Origin: Nitrobacter sp. NHB1 | GTDB lineage: Bacteria; Pseudomonadota; Alphaproteobacteria; Rhizobiales; Xanthobacteraceae | Direction: 5' to 3' | DNA: 64,000 bases | NCBI RefSeq assembly: GCF_036964665.1 | Contig: NZ_JBAMDA010000001.1 | Location: 806,001-870,000 of the forward strand | Shown: in pieces, positions 27,608 through 37,562 of the stretch | Numbering within the stretch: position 1 is the first letter of the stretch | Layout: each line of letters begins with the position of its first letter | Notes under the pieces: generated by a model | Seen by the model: the letters and a program-made list of their open reading frames with translations, nothing else | The model's database searches: none | What the model was told of the DNA's origin: nothing | Made by a program: the position numbers and the translations under genes

Positions 27608-30600
27608 ATGGGAATCAACCAGGGTCCGATCAGTCTCGACCAGAAATACACCCAAGGCACCGGCCACGTCTTCATAACGGGCATTCAGGCGCTTGTTCGG
27701 CTGCCGATGGCGCAAATCCGCCGCGACCGCGCCGCGGGCCTCAATACCGCGGGCTTCATTTCCGGCTATCGCGGCTCGCCGCTCGGCGGCTACGACCAAC
27801 AGCTCGTCGCTGCGCGCAGCCATCTCGACCAATACAACATCAAATTCCAGCCCGGCGTGAACGAGGACCTCGCGGCGACTGCGGTCTGGGGATCACAGCA
27901 GCTCCACCTTTCGCCGGGTGCACGCTACGATGGCGTCGTCGGGATCTGGTACGGCAAGGGTCCCGGCGTCGATCGCTGCGGCGACGTATTCCGTCACGGC
28001 AATGCCGCCGGCTCGGCGAGAAACGGAGGGGTGTTGTGCCTGGCTGGCGACGACCACGGCGCCAAATCCTCGACCGTGCCGCATCAGTCGGACCACGCGT
28101 TCATCGCGGCGCTGATGCCCTATCTCTATCCATCCTCGATCCATGAAATAATCCAGATGGGCCTGCTCGGCATCGCGATGTCGCGCTATTCCGGCTGCTG
28201 GGTCGGGATGAAGGTCATCACCGAGACGGTAGAGACCACCGCCGAGATCGACCTGGCCGATGAACTGACTCCGTTTGTCATGCCAACCGATTTCGAGATG
28301 CCACCGGGCGGGTTGAACCTGCGCTGGCCCGACGACCGTTACGATCAGGACCGGCGCTTGCAGGATCACAAGGGTTTTGCCGCGGTCGCGTTCGCACGCG
28401 CCAACAAGATCAACCGCATTACCATGGATTCGCCGCACGCGCGGTTCGGCATCATGGCGTCCGGCAAGAGCTACGAGGACATTCGTCAGGCCTTGCACGA
28501 GCTTGGCATCACCGAGAAGGTCGCCGCCAAAATCGGCTTGCGGCTTTACAAGATCGGCATGCCATGGCCGCTGGAGCCGCAGGGCGTGCGCGAATTCGCC
28601 GTCGGACTCGAGGAGATATTCATCATCGAGGAACGCCGCGAGATCGTCGAGAATCAGGTCAAGCAGGAGCTGTTCAACTGGCGCGACGACGTGCGGCCGC
28701 GCATCATCGGCAAGATGGACGATCGCGACAAGCCGTTCCTCCCGTTCGCGCAGGAATTGAGCGTCGCATCGCTGGCGACATCGCTGGCCGAGCGGCTGCT
28801 GCGTCTCAACCTCAATCCGGAAATCGCCGAAATGCTGCGCGCTAAAGCCGACTGGTTCAACGGCCGGCAGGCGACGCAGATGCAGACGGCGGCCCCGATC
28901 GCGCGCGTGCCGTATTTCTGCTCTGGCTGTCCGCACAACACCTCGACCAGGGTGCCTGACGGCAGCCGCGCCATGGCGGGCATCGGCTGCCACTTCATGG
29001 CGCTGTGGATGGATCGCAACACCGAAACGTTCACTCACATGGGCGGTGAGGGTGCGCCGTGGGTCGGAATCGCGCCGTTCACCGGGGAGAAGCACATCTT
29101 CGCCAATCTCGGCGACGGCACCTATTTCCATTCCGGGAGCCTCGCGATCCGTCAGGCGGTCGCTTCCAAGGCGAACATCACCTATAAAATTCTCTACAAC
29201 GATGCCGTCGCCATGACCGGCGGCCAGCCTATCGATGGCGAACTGTCGCCGCAGCGGATCACTTTCCAGCTTCACGCCGAAGGCATACGCGACATCTACC
29301 TCGTGTCCGAGAATCCGGACGCCTATCCGGCTGCCGATATCGCGCCGGGAACCAGAACCGCGCATCGCGACGACCTCGATGCGGTCATGAAAACCTGCCG
29401 CGAGATCAAGGGCGTCTCGGCGATCGTGTTCGTGCAGACCTGCGCCGCCGAGAAACGCCGCCGCCGCAAGCGCGGCACCATGGAAGATCCGCAGCGCCGT
29501 GTGTTGATCAATCCCGCCGTCTGCGAAGGTTGCGGCGACTGTTCGGTGCAGTCGAACTGCATTTCGGTGGAGCCGCTGGAGACCGAGATGGGGCGCAAGC
29601 GCACCATCAATCAGTCGTCCTGCAACAAGGATTATTCCTGCATCAAGGGATTCTGTCCGTCGTTTGTCACGGTCGACGGTGGGCGCTTGCGCCAGCGCGC
29701 GCCGGCTGACCTTGGCGCGATCGGCGAACTGCCCGAACCGCCTTCGCGGCTATCGTTGGAGCAACCCTATAACATCGCGGTCGGAGGTGTCGGCGGCACC
29801 GGCGTGCTGACCATCGGCGCGCTGCTCGGCATGGCCGCGCATATCGAGGGCAAGGCCAGCATGATCCTCGATATGTCAGGCCTCGCCCAGAAGGGCGGCG
29901 CGGTTCTGAGCCACGTCCGGCTGTCGGAGAAACCCGCTGACGTGACCTGTTCGCGCATCGTCACCGGCACCGCCGATCTCGTCATAGCCGCCGATGAGGT
30001 GGTGGCGGCTGCCAGGGATACGTTGATGCTGTGCGAGTCGAGCCGCACCCGTGGGGTCATCAATACCCACCTCATTCCCACTGCCGGCTTCGTTCTCAAC
30101 CGCGATTTCAATTTCCAGAGCGGCAAGGTCGGCCGCGTCCTTGAAACCGCGTTGCGCAAGGACTCGACCTTCCTGGACTTCACCAGGCCGGCCGAGATGC
30201 TGCTCGGCGACTCCATCGCCACCAACATGATGATGATGGGGTACGCCTATCAGAAAGGCCTGCTGCCGCTGTCGGCGGCGGCGATCGAGCAGGCGATCGA
30301 GGTGAACGGTGTTGCCGTCAAGATGAATATCGAGGCGTTCCGGCTGGGGCGGCTTGCGGCGGCCGATCCTGCGCGTCTCGCGGCGATGATGAAGGGGAAG
30401 GACGAGACCGTGGCGCCGAAGACGCTCGAAGACATGTCGCTCGACGAGATCGTTGCGCACCGCTCGGCCTACCTTGCCGACTACCAGAACAAGAGGCTTG
30501 CAGAAAAATATCGCGCGATGGTGACGCGGGTACGTCAGGCGGCAAGCGATGGCGGCTACGGGGAGACGCTGCCGCGCGCGGTGGCCGTCAATTACGCAAA

Positions 30601-31105
30601 GCTGCTGGCCTACAAGGACGAGTACGAGGTGGCGCGACTCTATACCGACGGCCATTTCGAAAAACAGCTAAGCGACCGGTTCGAAGGCGACTACAAGATC
30701 AGCTTCCACCTCGCGCCGCCGATGTTCGCCAACAACAAAAAGGACGCGCTCGGGCGACCCGCCAAGAAGCCCTACGACGGGTCGCGGATGCTGCCGGCTT
30801 TTCGTCTGCTGGCGAAGATGAAGGGTTTGCGTGGCACCCCCTTCGACGTGTTCGGCTACAGCACCGAGCGCGGGTTGGAACGCGATCTGATTGCGGGTTA
30901 CGAAAAGGATGTGGCCTTCGTGCTCGACAGGCTTTCACCGGCTAACATTGAGATCGCGACCGAACTGTTGTCACTGCCGGATCGCATCCGCGGTTACGGT
31001 CCGGTCAAGGAGAAGGCGGTGGCCGACGCCAAAGTCCGTTATGCGGAATTGGTGCGCGATTTTGCGGACCCTCCGCCAACGCCGCGGCAGATGGCCGCGG
31101 AATAG
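27608..31105 (+). CDS. Indolepyruvate:ferredoxin oxidoreductase, fused alpha/beta/gamma form
   Basis: A 1165-residue cytoplasmic enzyme that oxidatively decarboxylates aryl- or branched 2-oxoacids to acyl-CoA with ferredoxin as acceptor. The N-terminal part (about 1-420) is the pyrimidine domain, followed by a TPP domain containing GIGCHFMALWMDR and HMGGEGAPWVGIAPF. A 4Fe-4S segment (CEGCGDCSVQSNC, then SCNKDYSCIKGFCPS) lies at about 640-690. The gamma (IorB-like) domain starts NIAVGGVGGTGVLTIGALLG, and a DUF6537-type tail ends the protein. Anaerobes carry separate IorA and IorB; the fused form is usual in aerobic proteobacteria. GAGGA precedes the ATG. Confidence 0.94.
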   Translation: MGINQGPISLDQKYTQGTGHVFITGIQALVRLPMAQIRRDRAAGLNTAGFISGYRGSPLGGYDQQLVAARSHLDQYNIKFQPGVNEDLAATAVWGSQQLHLSPGARYDGVVGIWYGKGPGVDRCGDVFRHGNAAGSARNGGVLCLAGDDHGAKSSTVPHQSDHAFIAALMPYLYPSSIHEIIQMGLLGIAMSRYSGCWVGMKVITETVETTAEIDLADELTPFVMPTDFEMPPGGLNLRWPDDRYDQDRRLQDHKGFAAVAFARANKINRITMDSPHARFGIMASGKSYEDIRQALHELGITEKVAAKIGLRLYKIGMPWPLEPQGVREFAVGLEEIFIIEERREIVENQVKQELFNWRDDVRPRIIGKMDDRDKPFLPFAQELSVASLATSLAERLLRLNLNPEIAEMLRAKADWFNGRQATQMQTAAPIARVPYFCSGCPHNTSTRVPDGSRAMAGIGCHFMALWMDRNTETFTHMGGEGAPWVGIAPFTGEKHIFANLGDGTYFHSGSLAIRQAVASKANITYKILYNDAVAMTGGQPIDGELSPQRITFQLHAEGIRDIYLVSENPDAYPAADIAPGTRTAHRDDLDAVMKTCREIKGVSAIVFVQTCAAEKRRRRKRGTMEDPQRRVLINPAVCEGCGDCSVQSNCISVEPLETEMGRKRTINQSSCNKDYSCIKGFCPSFVTVDGGRLRQRAPADLGAIGELPEPPSRLSLEQPYNIAVGGVGGTGVLTIGALLGMAAHIEGKASMILDMSGLAQKGGAVLSHVRLSEKPADVTCSRIVTGTADLVIAADEVVAAARDTLMLCESSRTRGVINTHLIPTAGFVLNRDFNFQSGKVGRVLETALRKDSTFLDFTRPAEMLLGDSIATNMMMMGYAYQKGLLPLSAAAIEQAIEVNGVAVKMNIEAFRLGRLAAADPARLAAMMKGKDETVAPKTLEDMSLDEIVAHRSAYLADYQNKRLAEKYRAMVTRVRQAASDGGYGETLPRAVAVNYAKLLAYKDEYEVARLYTDGHFEKQLSDRFEGDYKISFHLAPPMFANNKKDALGRPAKKPYDGSRMLPAFRLLAKMKGLRGTPFDVFGYSTERGLERDLIAGYEKDVAFVLDRLSPANIEIATELLSLPDRIRGYGPVKEKAVADAKVRYAELVRDFADPPPTPRQMAAE

Positions 31106-31241
31106 GACGAGCGCGCGACAATAGCCCTCTGGGCTAAAAGCCGGGCCACCCGGGCGGGACACTCCCGTTAACATGGACCTGATGTTCCCCGAGGCTGCAA
31201 TCCGGCCTATATTGGGCCGTCGGGAGCCGGTCTTAAACATC

Positions 31242-33923
31242 ATGTTATCTGGGTTCGGAGCATTTTTGCAGCGGATGCGGTCATCCTCGCTGTCGATCGG
31301 CCAGATCACCTTCGGCGGTTTTTCGCTGGTGCTGGCGATCATGGTGATAACCAGCGTGGCCAACGTCGTCGCGACGCGCCATCTCGACAATACCTTCGCC
31401 GAGTTGCAGCGGCTGGACAGCGTCGGCGACCTCGCCGAGGAAATCGACCGCCGCATGAACGAATTGCGACTTGCGGCGCGAGACTACGTCACCGATCCAG
31501 GTGCGCAGTCCGGCCGGGTGTGGGGGGCCGCATCGTCGCTGAACGAACTGCTGAAGAAGACGCGTATCAAGCTCGCGCCGGAGCAGCGGGAGATGATCGA
31601 CGGCGTCACGACGCGGCTGGAGGCCTATCGCAAGGGCATAGAGCAGGTGACGAACCTGATCGCAAGCCGCGCGAAGCTGATCGAGACCCTGCCGCCGCTG
31701 CGCGAAAAACTCGAGACTGTAATCGAGCAGGTGGCCGATCAGTCTGCCTCAAAAACACTGTTTCGAGCCCAGAGCGATGTCGCTGCCGCGCTGCTCGGGC
31801 ATGATCCCACCACCGCGGAGCGGTCGGCGGAAAAGATGCGCGCCATCCCCATCGACGAGCCAGCGGTGCGTGCCGCCGTTGAGGTCTACGCCGATGCCGT
31901 GATTGCGATATCGCTGCGGGAGCATCGGATCGCCGATCTCGACAGGGATGTGCTGGGCACCGAGGGCCGGAAGATCGGACAGGTAACGGAATTGTTGCGC
32001 GAACTCAGCACGCGACGCGAGCAGGTGCTGTCGCGCGATTTCGCGCGGACGCTGGCCGAAACCAAATGGCAGAGCATCATTCTCGGCAGCGTAGGAATAT
32101 TGATTGGCCTGCTTGCGGCGATGTTCGTGGTGCGGCGGACGATCCGGCCCCTGAAGGCGATCGCGAGAGCGATCCGGAAGTTGGCCGGCGGCGAAAAGGA
32201 GACGTCGATTCCTGCAACCGACGTCGATAACGAAATCGGCGATATCGCGCGCGCCGCCGAAGTGTTTCGCCGGACGCTCGCTGAAGCGGACTCGGCGCGG
32301 GAAGCCGCCGTTCGCGCGCTGGCCGAGCAGCGTCTTGCCGAGGAGAGCTACCGCAAGCTGTTCGAAGGCTCGGTCGATGGCATCTATGTCACGACGCCTG
32401 CTGGTCAACTGCTCGATGCCAACCCGGCGCTGGCGCGGATAATCGGCTATGACACCCCGGATGATCTGATGCGCGACATCGGTGACAGCGCGCAAACGAT
32501 CTACGTCGATCCGAATGCGCGCGCCGAATACCAGTTGCGGATGGAACGCGACGGGACCGTCCGCGGGTTTGAGTATCAGGTGCGCCAGCGCGACGGCAAC
32601 ATTCTCTGGCTCTCTGACAGCGCGACCACCGTACGCGATGAGAACAGGCGCGTCGTCCGCTACGAAGGCGTGGTTCGCGACATCACCGAGCAGCGGCGCG
32701 CCGAAGAGGCGATCGCAGAAGGACGGCGCTTGCTGCAGCTCGTGATCGACACCGTGCCAGCGATGATCAACGTCAAGAATGCCGACCTGCGTTACGTCCT
32801 GATGAATCGCTACATGGCCGGCATCTTCGCGATCGAACCGGCGGATGCGATCGGGCGAACGACGAGCGACCTGATGACGCGTTACGGTGCGGCAAAAACC
32901 GACGAGAGCGACAGGCGGGTTCTTGAGGGCGGCAAGGAGCTTGGCTTCTACGAAGAAGAGTATGAGGATGCGTCGGGTGCGATGCGGCAATGGCTGGTCA
33001 ACAAGCTGCCGATCCGCGGCGCCGACGGCCGCGTCGAGAACATCGTCACGGTCGCGCTCGATATCGACGACCGTAAACGCAGCGAACAGGAAATGCGGCA
33101 GGCCAAGGACGCGGCCGAGTCGGCGCTTGGCAACCTGCGCGAAACCCAGAACTCGCTGATCGAGGCGGAGAAACTCGCGGCACTCGGTCGTCTCGTGGCG
33201 GGCGTCGCTCACGAGGTCAACAATCCGGTCGGTATCAGCCTGACGGTGGCCTCGTCGCTGGAGCGCAAGATCGCTCTGTTCGCCGAAGAAGTTGCGCGCG
33301 GGGCGTTGCGGCGCTCGAGCCTGAACGAGTTCGTCGCGACCAATCGCGATGCGGCGTCGCAGCTTGTCGCCAATCTCAATCGCGCCGCCGAACTGGTCCA
33401 GTCATTCAAGCAGGTTGCCGCTGACCGCAGCTATTCGGACAAGCGGACCTTCGACCTCGGCGAACTCACCGAGCAGGTCGTCATGAGTCTGCGTCCCGGC
33501 CTGCGCAAGTACAATGTGACGCTGACGGTCGATTGCGAACCCTATCTCAAGATGAACAGCTATCCCGGGCCTTACGGCCAGGTGCTGACTAATCTTTTCC
33601 TCAATTCGCTGGCGCACGCCTTTCCGGACGGCAACGGCGGCGCGGTCGATATCACTGTGAGGGGAGCGGGCCGGGACAATGTCGAGATTCTGTTTTCCGA
33701 CAACGGCTGCGGCATGAGCCCCGATGTGCGGCGCAAGGCGTTCGACCCGTTCTTCACGACGCGGCGCGATCAGGGCGGCACCGGTCTCGGTCTGCACATC
33801 GTCTACAACATCGTGACGAACCGTCTCGGCGGGCGCCTCGATCTTGACTCCAGATCCGGGGAGGGCACACGGGTCCACATCGTTTTGCCGCGCGTCGCAC
33901 CGATGGAACTGGCCGCGGAGTAA
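31242..33923 (+). CDS. Membrane sensor histidine kinase with HAMP and two PAS domains
   Basis: An 893-residue kinase. A membrane helix (about 22-42), a long extracytoplasmic helical sensor (to about 280), a second helix (about 284-305), a HAMP domain (RRTIRPLKAIARAIRKLAGG), PAS 1 (from SYRKLFEGSVDGIYV), PAS 2 (from LLQLVIDTVPAMINVKNADL), a coiled coil, and a kinase core with the phospho-acceptor His657 in GVAHEVNNPVG, NLFLNSLAHAF, DNGCGM and GGTGLGLHIVYNIV. The core is of the class that often signals to unlinked regulators; none is adjacent. An upstream in-frame ATG at 31173 is possible, but 31242 has a better ribosome site and a usual N-terminus. Confidence 0.92.
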   Translation: MLSGFGAFLQRMRSSSLSIGQITFGGFSLVLAIMVITSVANVVATRHLDNTFAELQRLDSVGDLAEEIDRRMNELRLAARDYVTDPGAQSGRVWGAASSLNELLKKTRIKLAPEQREMIDGVTTRLEAYRKGIEQVTNLIASRAKLIETLPPLREKLETVIEQVADQSASKTLFRAQSDVAAALLGHDPTTAERSAEKMRAIPIDEPAVRAAVEVYADAVIAISLREHRIADLDRDVLGTEGRKIGQVTELLRELSTRREQVLSRDFARTLAETKWQSIILGSVGILIGLLAAMFVVRRTIRPLKAIARAIRKLAGGEKETSIPATDVDNEIGDIARAAEVFRRTLAEADSAREAAVRALAEQRLAEESYRKLFEGSVDGIYVTTPAGQLLDANPALARIIGYDTPDDLMRDIGDSAQTIYVDPNARAEYQLRMERDGTVRGFEYQVRQRDGNILWLSDSATTVRDENRRVVRYEGVVRDITEQRRAEEAIAEGRRLLQLVIDTVPAMINVKNADLRYVLMNRYMAGIFAIEPADAIGRTTSDLMTRYGAAKTDESDRRVLEGGKELGFYEEEYEDASGAMRQWLVNKLPIRGADGRVENIVTVALDIDDRKRSEQEMRQAKDAAESALGNLRETQNSLIEAEKLAALGRLVAGVAHEVNNPVGISLTVASSLERKIALFAEEVARGALRRSSLNEFVATNRDAASQLVANLNRAAELVQSFKQVAADRSYSDKRTFDLGELTEQVVMSLRPGLRKYNVTLTVDCEPYLKMNSYPGPYGQVLTNLFLNSLAHAFPDGNGGAVDITVRGAGRDNVEILFSDNGCGMSPDVRRKAFDPFFTTRRDQGGTGLGLHIVYNIVTNRLGGRLDLDSRSGEGTRVHIVLPRVAPMELAAE

Positions 33924-34022
33924 CGACTCGAGCCAGTGTGGTTGCCTACGTCATACCGGGGTTCGCAACGACGGCTGCGAGCGACGTTATGGGTTCTACA
34001 AAACCGCGGGGCTTTATAGCGG

Positions 34023-34373
34023 TCAATCCGCATCGGCCAGCTTGCGCAGCGTCGCTTGGAAAATCTGACTGGCCTTTCCGACCAGCGCCGTGCCGTTCAT
34101 CGTGCCGGTCGTATCCGTAAATGTGCCGGTTACGCCGATGCCAACGGATTCGGAACTGCCGAACAGCAGGTTGGCATCGGGGCTCCGTGTATGGCGCTGG
34201 ACCAGAACCTCGCCTCTGAATGTACCGTCGTCTTTTGTGAAGTAGCTGCCCGTATAGAACAGATAGGCATCGCCGCCGAGGATCTTGCCGTCGCGGAACA
34301 TCACGACGCCGCTGCCCTTGCCCACACGTCCGTCGAGCAAGGCGATATGAACCGAATACAGCCCATTTTTCAT
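34023..34373 (-). CDS. GrlR-like small regulatory-fold protein
   Basis: A 116-residue protein starting MKNGLYSVHIALLDGRVGKG, with GVVMFRDGKILGGDAYLFYTGSYF in the middle and a predicted all-beta lipocalin-like fold. The MKNGLY start and the GGD-Y-Y-GSY signature match the GrlR family, first known as a negative regulator of type III secretion in enteropathogens. No GrlA partner or secretion genes are near, so that role should not be assumed; most relatives in alphaproteobacteria are uncharacterised. The start at 34373 was chosen over the longer frame from 34418 because it matches the family. Confidence 0.75.
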   Translation of the reverse strand: MKNGLYSVHIALLDGRVGKGSGVVMFRDGKILGGDAYLFYTGSYFTKDDGTFRGEVLVQRHTRSPDANLLFGSSESVGIGVTGTFTDTTGTMNGTALVGKASQIFQATLRKLADAD

Positions 34374-34652
34374 GGTGATCCGCTCGCAACCGGCATTTTT
34401 GTCTTGTCCCGGCGCCATTATGTCAAATAAGGCGCGAGCGCGTCAATGCGACAAGACCGCGGGGAACGGCTTGGGCAACCGAAGGCTTGGCAATCGACGC
34501 GATGCAGGATGAGCATCGTGCACGTGCTTCATCCCGGCGCGCACAACATGGCAGACCAATCCCTGAGTTATGCGGCGTTCTCAAAGGGCTTTCGGGGGAG
34601 GGGAAAAGCGTAGCGCGGCAGCCCGCGCTACGCCGACCGAGGATGGACCCGC

Positions 34653-35087
34653 CTAATGGCGACCGCCATGACCACCACCGCCATGATGACCGCCGCCACC
34701 ATGACCACCGCCGTGATGGCCTCCGCCATGGCCTCTTCCGCCGCCGTGATGCATTCCGGAGCGATCTGGACCGCCGCGATGCATGCCATGACCAGGACTG
34801 CCACGATGGTCGCCAAAGTGGTGGCCGCCGTGATGCCAGCCACGCCAGCCTGCGCCGCCGCCCCAGCCCATGCCACGGCGGAACGCATAGCCGCACCAGT
34901 AGAAGCCGGGGCCGCGCCAGCCGTTGTCGTACCAACAGTAGTTCCGTCCGCCGTAAAAGAACTGGACCGGCTGGATGGCACTGGGCGACGGCATCGAGGT
35001 CGGCCCGCTCGCAGGCAACGCCGAGGCCGGAGTCGTGAGAAGCGCAGCCCCAAGGGCCAGCGACGTTGCAAATGCGATCTTTTTCAT
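34653..35087 (-). CDS. Secreted Gly/His-rich protein
   Basis: A 144-residue protein: signal peptide ending PASALP, a short conserved-looking part with NYCWYDNGWRGPGFYWCGYAFRRGMGWGGG (two cysteines, aromatic-rich), and a long tail dominated by Gly and His (GGGHHGGGHGGGGHH type). The Gly-Trp/Tyr-Cys part is common in small exported proteins of Bradyrhizobium relatives. The His-rich tail could bind divalent metals, but nothing in the context shows that. The start at 35087 puts the signal peptide at the N-terminus. Confidence 0.75.
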   Translation of the reverse strand: MKKIAFATSLALGAALLTTPASALPASGPTSMPSPSAIQPVQFFYGGRNYCWYDNGWRGPGFYWCGYAFRRGMGWGGGAGWRGWHHGGHHFGDHRGSPGHGMHRGGPDRSGMHHGGGRGHGGGHHGGGHGGGGHHGGGGHGGRH

Positions 35088-35221
35088 CGGAATCTCCGTT
35101 GCGAATGCCGGCAATAATGCCTGATTGCGCCGAAAGTTCCACCCGGTTCCATCACAGAGGCTGCGACTACGACAAAAGTCTCCACGGTAGATCGTCCAAG
35201 GTGCCAAGCATCAGTTGCAAA

Positions 35222-35247
35222 AAGGGGCGCGATTTAAGCGCCCCTTT
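35222..35247 (-). terminator. Rho-independent terminator of lldP
   Basis: Stem AAGGGGCGC / GCGCCCCTT with a T-run on the minus strand (CCCCTTTTTGC), 24 bp past the lldP stop codon. Confidence 0.88.
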
Positions 35248-35270
35248 CATGCAAGATTTGTTCTGCTCCC

Positions 35271-36878
35271 TTAAATTGTCATCGCGCCGGGAGCCAACAC
35301 ATAGAAGCCAACGCTGATGATGATGAGATAAACCAGCACCACCAGGCACCAGAAAAAATTATGCCGGATGACCTCGCCTTCGTTGCGAACAAAGCGTGTG
35401 GTCGAAACGCCGACGCTCGCTGTCTGCGGTGCCACCGGCTTGCCGATCTCGGCGCCCACCGAGTTGACCGTCGGCAATAACAGCGCGGGAAAACCCAGCA
35501 ATTGCCCGACCAACGCCTGGAATTTGCCGAACATGGCATTGGTCGAGGTGTTGCTGCCCGACAGTGCCACGCCGATAAAGCCGAGAATTGGCGCGACAAT
35601 GATAAAGCCAGCGCCGAGCGCGGAGAAGGCTTTGGCCAGCGAAGCCGCCATGCCCGAGTAGTTATAGACGTAGGCCAAGCCGAAGATGAACACGCCGACC
35701 AGGCAAGCGCCCCACATCTGCGACCAGGTCTTGCGCCATATCTCGGAAAGCTGCTGACCGTTCACCCGCAGCAGCAAAGCGACGATGATCCATGAAGCCA
35801 GGATCGCCGAGCCGCCCACGAACGGTGTCCAATTGAAGGCCGCCGCGATGGTCGCGCCCGGTGCGATTGACGATGCCGCTGCCACCTGCATATGCAGCAG
35901 CGTGACGCCTGGCAATTTCGACCAGGGACCGGTCCAGGCGACCACAACGACGATCAGGACCGCGATCGGCATCCAGGCCTGCACGATATCGCGGCCAGAA
36001 AGGCCGTGCGCCTCCGCCATGACGGTGCCGCCGCTCACTGGCGTGCCGCCGTAGCCGAGAACTTCCGCGGGGCGCCAGATCTTGAGCAGGATCAGGATGC
36101 AAATGAAGCATACGATCGCGCCAGCAACGTCCGGCAGATAGGGGCCAAGATAGAGGCCCACCGGCAATTGGCCGGCGATATAGCCGAGCGAACCGACCAC
36201 CGCTAATGGCCACGCACCCCACATACCCTTCCTGCCGGATACCAGGTAGAGCAGAATCCAGGGCGGCAGCAGCGCCAGCACCGCGACAACCTTGCTGATA
36301 GAACCGGAGAGTGCGAGCAGCGGGTAGCCGGTGACGGCGGCGAGCGCGATGATGGGGGCGCCAAGTGCGCCATAGGAAACGGGCGCGTTGTTGGCGATCG
36401 CCGCCACCCGGATGGCGTCGAGATCGGGAATGCCGAGCGCGATGAGGATCGGCGCCACGAATGCCCAGGGATAACCGAACCCGACCAAGCCTTCCAAAAG
36501 CGCGCCAAAGGCCCAAGCGAACAGAATGGTCTGCACCCGCACATCCTGCGTGCCTTGCGCGACCAGCCAGCGGCGCAGCTTGTCGAAGGTACCGGTGATG
36601 ACCAGGGTGTTAAACAGCATCACCCCCCAGAACGTGATCCAGTCGACGTTCCAGACACCGGTGGCCGAGCCGTAGGCATAGGCCCGGATGCCGTCGTCCA
36701 CCGGCATATGCCAAACCCAGAGGCCGAGCGCGACCGTAATCAGCGAGCCGACGAGCGTGGCCACCCAGGCCGACCAACGCAATGCCGCCAGCATAAAGAG
36801 CAAGGCCGCGACCGGAATGAGCGCGACCAGCCATGTCATAAACAGATTGCCAGTGGGATCGAGAATTTGCGTGAACAT
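35271..36878 (-). CDS. lldP: L-lactate permease
   Basis: A 535-residue integral membrane transporter of the LctP family (12-14 helices) that imports lactate, and usually glycolate, with protons. Recognisable stretches are the start MFTQILDPTGNLFMTWLVALIP, the conserved GFGYPWAFVAPILIALG and ALSGSNTSTNAMFG segments, and the C-terminal GFYVLAPG. A ribosome site GGAGGTTATTTCCC precedes the ATG. No lactate dehydrogenase or LldR regulator lies next to it; upstream is a 0.5-kb gap and then an IS21-type element, which may have separated it from former neighbours. Confidence 0.94.
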   Translation of the reverse strand: MFTQILDPTGNLFMTWLVALIPVAALLFMLAALRWSAWVATLVGSLITVALGLWVWHMPVDDGIRAYAYGSATGVWNVDWITFWGVMLFNTLVITGTFDKLRRWLVAQGTQDVRVQTILFAWAFGALLEGLVGFGYPWAFVAPILIALGIPDLDAIRVAAIANNAPVSYGALGAPIIALAAVTGYPLLALSGSISKVVAVLALLPPWILLYLVSGRKGMWGAWPLAVVGSLGYIAGQLPVGLYLGPYLPDVAGAIVCFICILILLKIWRPAEVLGYGGTPVSGGTVMAEAHGLSGRDIVQAWMPIAVLIVVVVAWTGPWSKLPGVTLLHMQVAAASSIAPGATIAAAFNWTPFVGGSAILASWIIVALLLRVNGQQLSEIWRKTWSQMWGACLVGVFIFGLAYVYNYSGMAASLAKAFSALGAGFIIVAPILGFIGVALSGSNTSTNAMFGKFQALVGQLLGFPALLLPTVNSVGAEIGKPVAPQTASVGVSTTRFVRNEGEVIRHNFFWCLVVLVYLIIISVGFYVLAPGAMTI

Positions 36879-37387
36879 GGGAAATAACCTCCACGTTATG
36901 ACGTCTGTTTCTCTACTTTGCCCCCTGAGCCAGATTTCGAGTGAACAAGCAGAGCACGTCGCTCTGCGCTATCAACCTAGGGATGAAGACCTCGCTCGGC
37001 AACGGGAGGAGGTGCTTGTCACCGTGACCGCCACTCGGCTTCAGCGGCAGCTTCCCAGCCTGCGATGCGCCTCGATTCCAGGAGGACATGGCTGGTCTCC
37101 CACGCCGCCTCTCCTGCATGGAGGCGGCGGGTAACCGGGGGACGAGATGACCTTCTCCGATTCCGCTATGGGGTTGCGGTCGTCGTGTAGATTGGCCGAG
37201 AGACTTGCCGCAACTTCGCGAGCCGCCTGCGAGAGTTGAACTCGTAACCTTGATACGCCGGTCTGGCGTGACAAGGGGTGGGATGGACGCGGAGAGCGAT
37301 GACGTGCATTGAGCTATCTGACGCGGGCCGTATAGTGCTTTATTTTATTGCTCTCCGAGGCGGAATTATCGTTTCGACCGGAAGCAT
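36879..37387. other. lldP upstream region up to the insertion sequence, no gene recognised
   Basis: 509 bp. A GC-rich hairpin GCCGCCTC / GAGGCGGC lies at 37104-37128 without a T-run. The last 60 bp before the insertion sequence are AT-rich (TTTATTTTATTG). A 77-residue minus-strand frame at 37041-37274 has no ribosome site and no recognisable similarity. The lldP promoter should lie in the first part of this interval. Confidence 0.45.
37382..37387. repeat. Left target-site duplication of the IS21-type element
   Basis: AAGCAT directly before the left terminus; identical to 39999-40004. Length of 6 bp is in the range known for IS21 elements. Confidence 0.8.
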
Positions 37388-37562
37388 TGCGTGTTTCGCG
37401 GGATCGTGAGCACCGATTTCAGATGATCGTGAGCAGGGATTTCGCGGGATCGTGAGCAGCGATTTCAGGCGATCGTGAGCACCCCTTTCGCGGGTGCCTG
37501 ACGCTTCGGCCGACAAACTCAACCGGGTTACGGGTTCCTCATTCAACCGATGAGGAAGCCCG

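Noticed and set aside
27893-29365. 490-codon minus-strand frame in the indolepyruvate oxidoreductase gene
   Set aside because: Shadow frame; the plus strand carries conserved TPP and Fe-S motifs.
31749-33212. 487-codon minus-strand frame in the PAS kinase gene
   Set aside because: Shadow of the kinase gene, no start signal.
37388-37490. CRISPR-like array of GATCGTGAGC units
   Set aside because: Units are irregularly spaced and mirrored at the other end of the element; they are IS21 terminal repeats.
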